Shown piece by piece: positions 60,983 through 64,000 of a DNA stretch of 64,000 nt. The notes below the pieces were generated by a model. That model was not told the origin of the DNA, did not search any database, and was given only the letters and a program-made list of their open reading frames with translations. The stretch is from positions 1 to 64,000 of the forward strand of contig JAUHYW010000061.1 in the NCBI GenBank assembly GCA_030426085.1, given 5' to 3'. Position 1 is the first letter of the stretch, and each line of letters starts with the position of its first letter. Source of the DNA: a bacterium. Lineage in GTDB: Bacteria; Myxococcota_A; Bradymonadia; UBA7976; UBA1532. Made by a program: the position numbers and the translations under genes.

Positions 60983-61542
60983 TGCCCCGGGTGGTGGGCG
61001 GCGCGGCCCGCGGGCGGCGACTGGCGGTGCCCCGGGGCGACCGGGTGCGGCCGACGAGCGACAAGGTGCGCGAGGCCCTGTTCAACGTGCTGCGGCACCG
61101 CTTCGGCGATCCGCTGCCCGGGGCCCGGGTGCTCGATCTGTACGCCGGGGCCGGCACGCTGGGCATCGAGGCCCTGAGCCGGGGCGCGGCCGAGGCGGTG
61201 TTCGTCGAGGCCGACCGGCGGCACGGGGCGGTGCTGAAGCAGAACCTCGCCGCGGTGGCCGGGGCGGTGGACGGGCGGGGTGCGCTGGTGAGCCGGCGGG
61301 TCGAGGCGTTCCTGGCCGGCGAGGCCCGGCCGTTCGACGTGGTCTTCCTCGACCCGCCCTACGCCGCCGGCGCGCTGCCGGGGGCGCTGGCCCGGCTGGT
61401 CGGGGGTTGGCTCGGGGCGGCGGCCCTGGTATGCGTCGAGCACCCGGTCCGGCAGCCGCTCGACGCGCCCGCCGGCCTCGAGACCGCGTTCGAGCGGGCG
61501 TGGGGGTCGACCGCGATCACCGTGCTCACGCCCGGCGCGTGA
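60982..61542 (+). CDS. rsmD: 16S rRNA (guanine966-N2)-methyltransferase
   Basis: The 186-residue SAM-dependent methyltransferase has the family features: RVVGGAARGRRL and RPTSDKVREALFNVL at the N terminus, the SAM motif DLYAGAGTLGIEALSRGA (about 52-69) and the catalytic DPPY (about 124-127). It modifies G966 of 16S rRNA in the small subunit. The start overlaps the kinase stop (TGATG), and coaD follows 19 bases after its stop, an arrangement common in bacteria. Confidence 0.93.
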   Translation: MPRVVGGAARGRRLAVPRGDRVRPTSDKVREALFNVLRHRFGDPLPGARVLDLYAGAGTLGIEALSRGAAEAVFVEADRRHGAVLKQNLAAVAGAVDGRGALVSRRVEAFLAGEARPFDVVFLDPPYAAGALPGALARLVGGWLGAAALVCVEHPVRQPLDAPAGLETAFERAWGSTAITVLTPGA

Positions 61543-61561
61543 AACCACCGAGGAGCCTTCG

Positions 61562-62050
61562 ATGCGCATCGCCCTCTACCCCGGTTCGTTCGACCCGATC
61601 ACCAGCGGCCACGTGGACATCATCCACCGCGGGCTGTCGATCTTCGACCGCATCGAGGTGGCCATCGCGGTCAACATCCGCAAGACGCCCACCTTCCCCG
61701 ACGACGAGCGGATGGCGATGATCCGGGAGATCTTCGCCGACGAGCCCCGGGTCGAGGTGGCACAGTTCAGCGGGCTGCTCATCGACTACGCCCGCAAGCG
61801 GGGCATCACGTCGGTGCTGCGCGGGCTGCGGGCGATCAGCGACTTCGAGTTCGAGTTCCAGATGGCCAGCATGAACCGCCGGCTGACCGACGAGGTGGAC
61901 TTCGTCTTCCTGATGACCAGCGAGGAGCACTACTTCGTCTCGTCGAGCCTCATCCGCGAGGTGGCCCTCAACGGGGGCGACGTGACCGGCCTGGTGCCCG
62001 AGCCGGTGCTGCGCCGCTTGCAAGCCCGGTTCCCCCAGCCCGGCGCCTGA
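61562..62050 (+). CDS. coaD: Phosphopantetheine adenylyltransferase
   Basis: The 162-residue enzyme makes dephospho-CoA from 4'-phosphopantetheine and ATP, the fourth step of CoA synthesis. It shows the nucleotidyltransferase motifs: GSFDPITSGHVD (the usual TxGH is TSGH, residues 14-17), VLRGLRAISDFEFEFQMA and VSSSLIREVA. The length is canonical. A weak GGAG lies upstream of the ATG. It follows rsmD closely and is probably in the same transcript. Confidence 0.97.
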   Translation: MRIALYPGSFDPITSGHVDIIHRGLSIFDRIEVAIAVNIRKTPTFPDDERMAMIREIFADEPRVEVAQFSGLLIDYARKRGITSVLRGLRAISDFEFEFQMASMNRRLTDEVDFVFLMTSEEHYFVSSSLIREVALNGGDVTGLVPEPVLRRLQARFPQPGA

Positions 62051-62059
62051 CGCGCTGTT

Positions 62060-62088
62060 TTCGCCGCGCGGGTCGGTTGCGGTACCCT
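62060..62088 (+). promoter_or_regulatory. Leaderless promoter for the 176-residue lipoprotein
   Basis: TTCGCC (62060-62065), a 17-base spacer and TACCCT (62083-62088, preceded by GCGG) end 7 bases before the ATG at 62096. No Shine-Dalgarno sequence is present. Confidence 0.5.
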
Positions 62089-62095
62089 CGCGCCG

Positions 62096-62626
62096 ATGCG
62101 ACCCGCGCTCCCCCTGCTGCTCGCCGCGCTCGCGACGCTGCCCGTCGGCTGCGTGGTGCCGATGCCCATCGAGCCCGAGCCCATCGAGCAGAACCTGCCG
62201 CCGTTCTACTTCATCGACGCGGTCACCCCGCCGTTCAACCTGCTCGTGGAGTTCAACCCCGAGCTGGACCAGTCGATCGAGTTCCGCACCGGCCCCATCG
62301 GCGATCCCAACCCCGAGGACCGCATCTTCTACCGGTGGTTCGTCAACTATCAGCCCAGCGGGCGGCCGCCGATCACCGATCCCGGCCCGCCGGAGGGGCT
62401 GCCGCTCAGCGAGCTGACCGCCGGCTCGATCGACCTGCGGCTGGAGCCCTGCGCGGGCAACACCTTCAACGACGGCGACCTGCACACCATCGAGGTGGTC
62501 ATCGCCGATCGGCCGTTCGTCGCCGACGACGACGAGAGCCCCACCCCCAACCAGACCGTGCCGTCGGGGGCTTACAAGCGGCGGCTGGTGTGGTTCATGC
62601 GCTTCGACCGGAGCGACTGCCCGTGA
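62096..62626 (+). CDS. Putative lipoprotein of unknown function
   Basis: The 176-residue protein has a signal with lipobox (LPVGC, Cys19), a short Pro/Glu linker and a compact beta-rich domain with two Cys (EPCAGN, RSDCP) that may pair. I do not recognise the family. It is preceded by a leaderless promoter and coupled by a GTGA overlap to a larger lipoprotein, so the two may work as a secreted pair. Confidence 0.65.
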   Translation: MRPALPLLLAALATLPVGCVVPMPIEPEPIEQNLPPFYFIDAVTPPFNLLVEFNPELDQSIEFRTGPIGDPNPEDRIFYRWFVNYQPSGRPPITDPGPPEGLPLSELTAGSIDLRLEPCAGNTFNDGDLHTIEVVIADRPFVADDDESPTPNQTVPSGAYKRRLVWFMRFDRSDCP

Positions 62627-64000
62627 GGTGGATCGTGCCCGCCGCGGTCGCGCTGCTGCTCGGGGCGTGCGACGCCGGGCTGCCGGTCGAGGTCGACGCC
62701 GGCCGGGCGGGCTGCGCCGATCGGTGCCCCGCCGCGCTCGAGTGCCGTCAGGGGGCCTGCGTCGGGGCCGAGGCCCCCCGGTGGCCGGTCGCCCTGCGGC
62801 TGCGGCCCCGGGGCGACGACGCGCTCGCCGCGGTCGAGGTGCCCCGCTTCGAGCCCGACGGGCCGGTGACCACCCTGCCCGATCTGCCGATGTCGACCCG
62901 GACCACGCTGTCGGGGCGGGCGCTGCTGCCGGGGCCCGACGGGCCGCTCGCGATCGCGGTCCGGGCCATCGCCCGCGCCGAGCAGGGCATCGCCGAGCAG
63001 CCGCTGACCGCCACCGCCGACAGCGTCGACCGGGCCGACGGCCCCCGCTTCGTGCTCCAGCTCGCGCCCTTCTGGCCCACCGCCGAGGGCGGCCGCCAGC
63101 GAGCGGTCTACCGCCTGACCCTGCGCCCGGTCGAGGCCGAGCGCTACCCCCCGTGGGTGGTCGACGACGTGCGGGTCGAGGTCGAAGGCAGCCAGCTCGA
63201 CGTGCCGCTGCCCGCCTTCGACGGGCTGCCGACGGTCGAGGGCGAGGTGCGCATCAGCCAGGACAACCCCACGCCCATCGCCGGGCTGCGGGTGTTCGCG
63301 GTCGACGACGACAACCGCCGCATCAGCACCGAAACCCACACCGACGCCGAGGGCCGCTTCGCGCTGCGCTTCTGGCCCGACGCCGCCGGGCAGGCCACGC
63401 TGCGGGTGCGCCGGGCGGGCGACGTGGGGCCGCTGCCCGAGATCGACCGCCCGATCGCGGTGCCGGCGGCGGGCGAGGCGGCGGCGTTCAGCCGGATCTA
63501 CCTCGGCGCGCTGCCCAGCACCTTCGCCCTGTCGGGGCGCATCGTCGACGAGGACGAGGCCCCGGTGGGCGGGGTCGAGGTCCGCATGAGCGGGGCGGTG
63601 GGCGAGGGCGTGTTCAGCGTCGACGCCGGGCCCACCGACGCCGACGGCGCCTTCACCGTGACGGTCTACCCCGGGCGCTACCGGGTCGACCTGGAGCCGC
63701 CGCCCGACGCGGGGGCCCGGCTTGCCCGGCTGGAGGCGGTGATCGAGCCCGAGAGCGCGCCCCGGTGGACCCTGGTGGCCGGCCCGACCATCCGGGGCAC
63801 GGTCCTCGATCCGGCCGGCGACCCCCTGCCCCGGGCCCGGCTCGAGGTGCGGCTGCTCAGCGCGCGCTACGCCGATCCGTCGCTCATCGTGCCCGGCGAG
63901 GCCCCCCCGGCCCGCACCCGACAGACCGAGGCCGACGCCGACGGGCGGTTCGCGATCCAGCTCGATCCGGGGGAGCACACGGTGCGGGTGGTCCCGCCGG
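62623..64000 (+). CDS. Lipoprotein with carboxypeptidase-regulatory-like repeats, cut by the window edge
   Basis: The gene starts with GTG at 62623 and stays open for 459 codons to the window end, so the C terminus is missing. It has a signal with lipobox (LLLGAC, Cys16) and a small Cys cluster (CADRCPAALECRQGAC). Repeated beta-sandwich modules follow with the pattern VEGEVR, GRIVDEDEAPVGGVEVRM, TDADGAFTVTVYPGRYRVDL and GTVLDPAGDPLPRARLEV, typical of CarboxypepD_reg/Ig-like surface proteins. Its role is probably in adhesion or in carrying an undetected C-terminal domain. Confidence 0.75.
   Translation, partial: MRWIVPAAVALLLGACDAGLPVEVDAGRAGCADRCPAALECRQGACVGAEAPRWPVALRLRPRGDDALAAVEVPRFEPDGPVTTLPDLPMSTRTTLSGRALLPGPDGPLAIAVRAIARAEQGIAEQPLTATADSVDRADGPRFVLQLAPFWPTAEGGRQRAVYRLTLRPVEAERYPPWVVDDVRVEVEGSQLDVPLPAFDGLPTVEGEVRISQDNPTPIAGLRVFAVDDDNRRISTETHTDAEGRFALRFWPDAAGQATLRVRRAGDVGPLPEIDRPIAVPAAGEAAAFSRIYLGALPSTFALSGRIVDEDEAPVGGVEVRMSGAVGEGVFSVDAGPTDADGAFTVTVYPGRYRVDLEPPPDAGARLARLEAVIEPESAPRWTLVAGPTIRGTVLDPAGDPLPRARLEVRLLSARYADPSLIVPGEAPPARTRQTEADADGRFAIQLDPGEHTVRVVPP

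Noticed and set aside
1-64000. tRNA, rRNA, transposase and integrase genes
   Set aside because: Looked for conserved ends and motifs on both strands and saw none; a tRNA or RNA family scan would be needed to exclude small RNA genes.

Overview
The window is 64 kb of very GC-rich, densely coding DNA (G or C at nearly every third codon position). It has no rRNA, tRNA, CRISPR array, transposase or phage gene that I can see. Several traits suggest a myxobacterium-like member of Myxococcota: many Asp/Pro/Gly/Glu-linker lipoproteins, MopE-like CNGxDxDCDG repeats, DUF1592/DUF1552 protein pairs, a SUMF1-type membrane protein, Ser/Thr kinases fused to AAA/TPR regions, and von Willebrand A and PilZ-like proteins. 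This is inferred from gene content only; no marker gene fixes the species.

Layout. 1-2169: a calcium-repeat/FG-GAP surface lipoprotein and an intergenic element with inverted ends. 2170-7303: ureide catabolism, with malate synthase divergent from allantoinase and an allantoicase-OHCU decarboxylase fusion. 7333-11898: an SDR, a winged-helix (HTH_42) protein, a Ser/Thr kinase and a DUF1304 membrane protein. 12127-16842: a JmjC-like cupin coupled to a putative acyltransferase, a VWA-YARHG protein and an M15 peptidase. 17059-23760: a sigma-like/SUMF1 gene pair, then a DUF1592 lipoprotein and a DUF1552 Tat protein. 23784-31198: a MopE-like lipoprotein with a three-fold C-terminal repeat, CorA, a PilZ-like protein and two tandem paralogous lipoproteins. 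31297-37720: DUF1415, a four-gene minus-strand group (CAP, crotonase, ATC hydrolase-like, membrane protein), alanine dehydrogenase, and an ECF sigma/zinc-finger anti-sigma pair.

37812-45205: lysine 2,3-aminomutase preceded by a possible 16-codon leaderless peptide gene, a caspase-like/PDZ/thioredoxin fusion, an SDR, Ada, and a TMTC-like membrane TPR protein. 45421-53040: a kinase-AAA-TPR regulator directly followed by a cholesterol-oxidase-like GMC enzyme and an alpha/beta hydrolase with a Cys nucleophile. 53061-58746 (minus strand): a Glu-Gly-repeat lipoprotein, a phospholipase D with a long N-terminal extension, a J-like/RodZ-like HTH protein and a MinD-like protein with an altered P-loop. 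58859-64000: a membrane histidine kinase, rsmD, coaD and two lipoproteins, the last cut by the window edge.

Many genes are translationally coupled by ATGA, GTGA or TGATG overlaps. Several genes without a Shine-Dalgarno sequence have a TANNNT hexamer ending 6-7 bases before the start codon, often preceded by GCGG. This points to frequent leaderless transcription. The most unusual observations are the 16-codon leaderless ORF ahead of lysine aminomutase, the caspase-like/PDZ/thioredoxin fusion, the kinase-AAA/GMC/hydrolase operon, and the sigma-like/SUMF1 pair with a hairpin-T-run in its leader.
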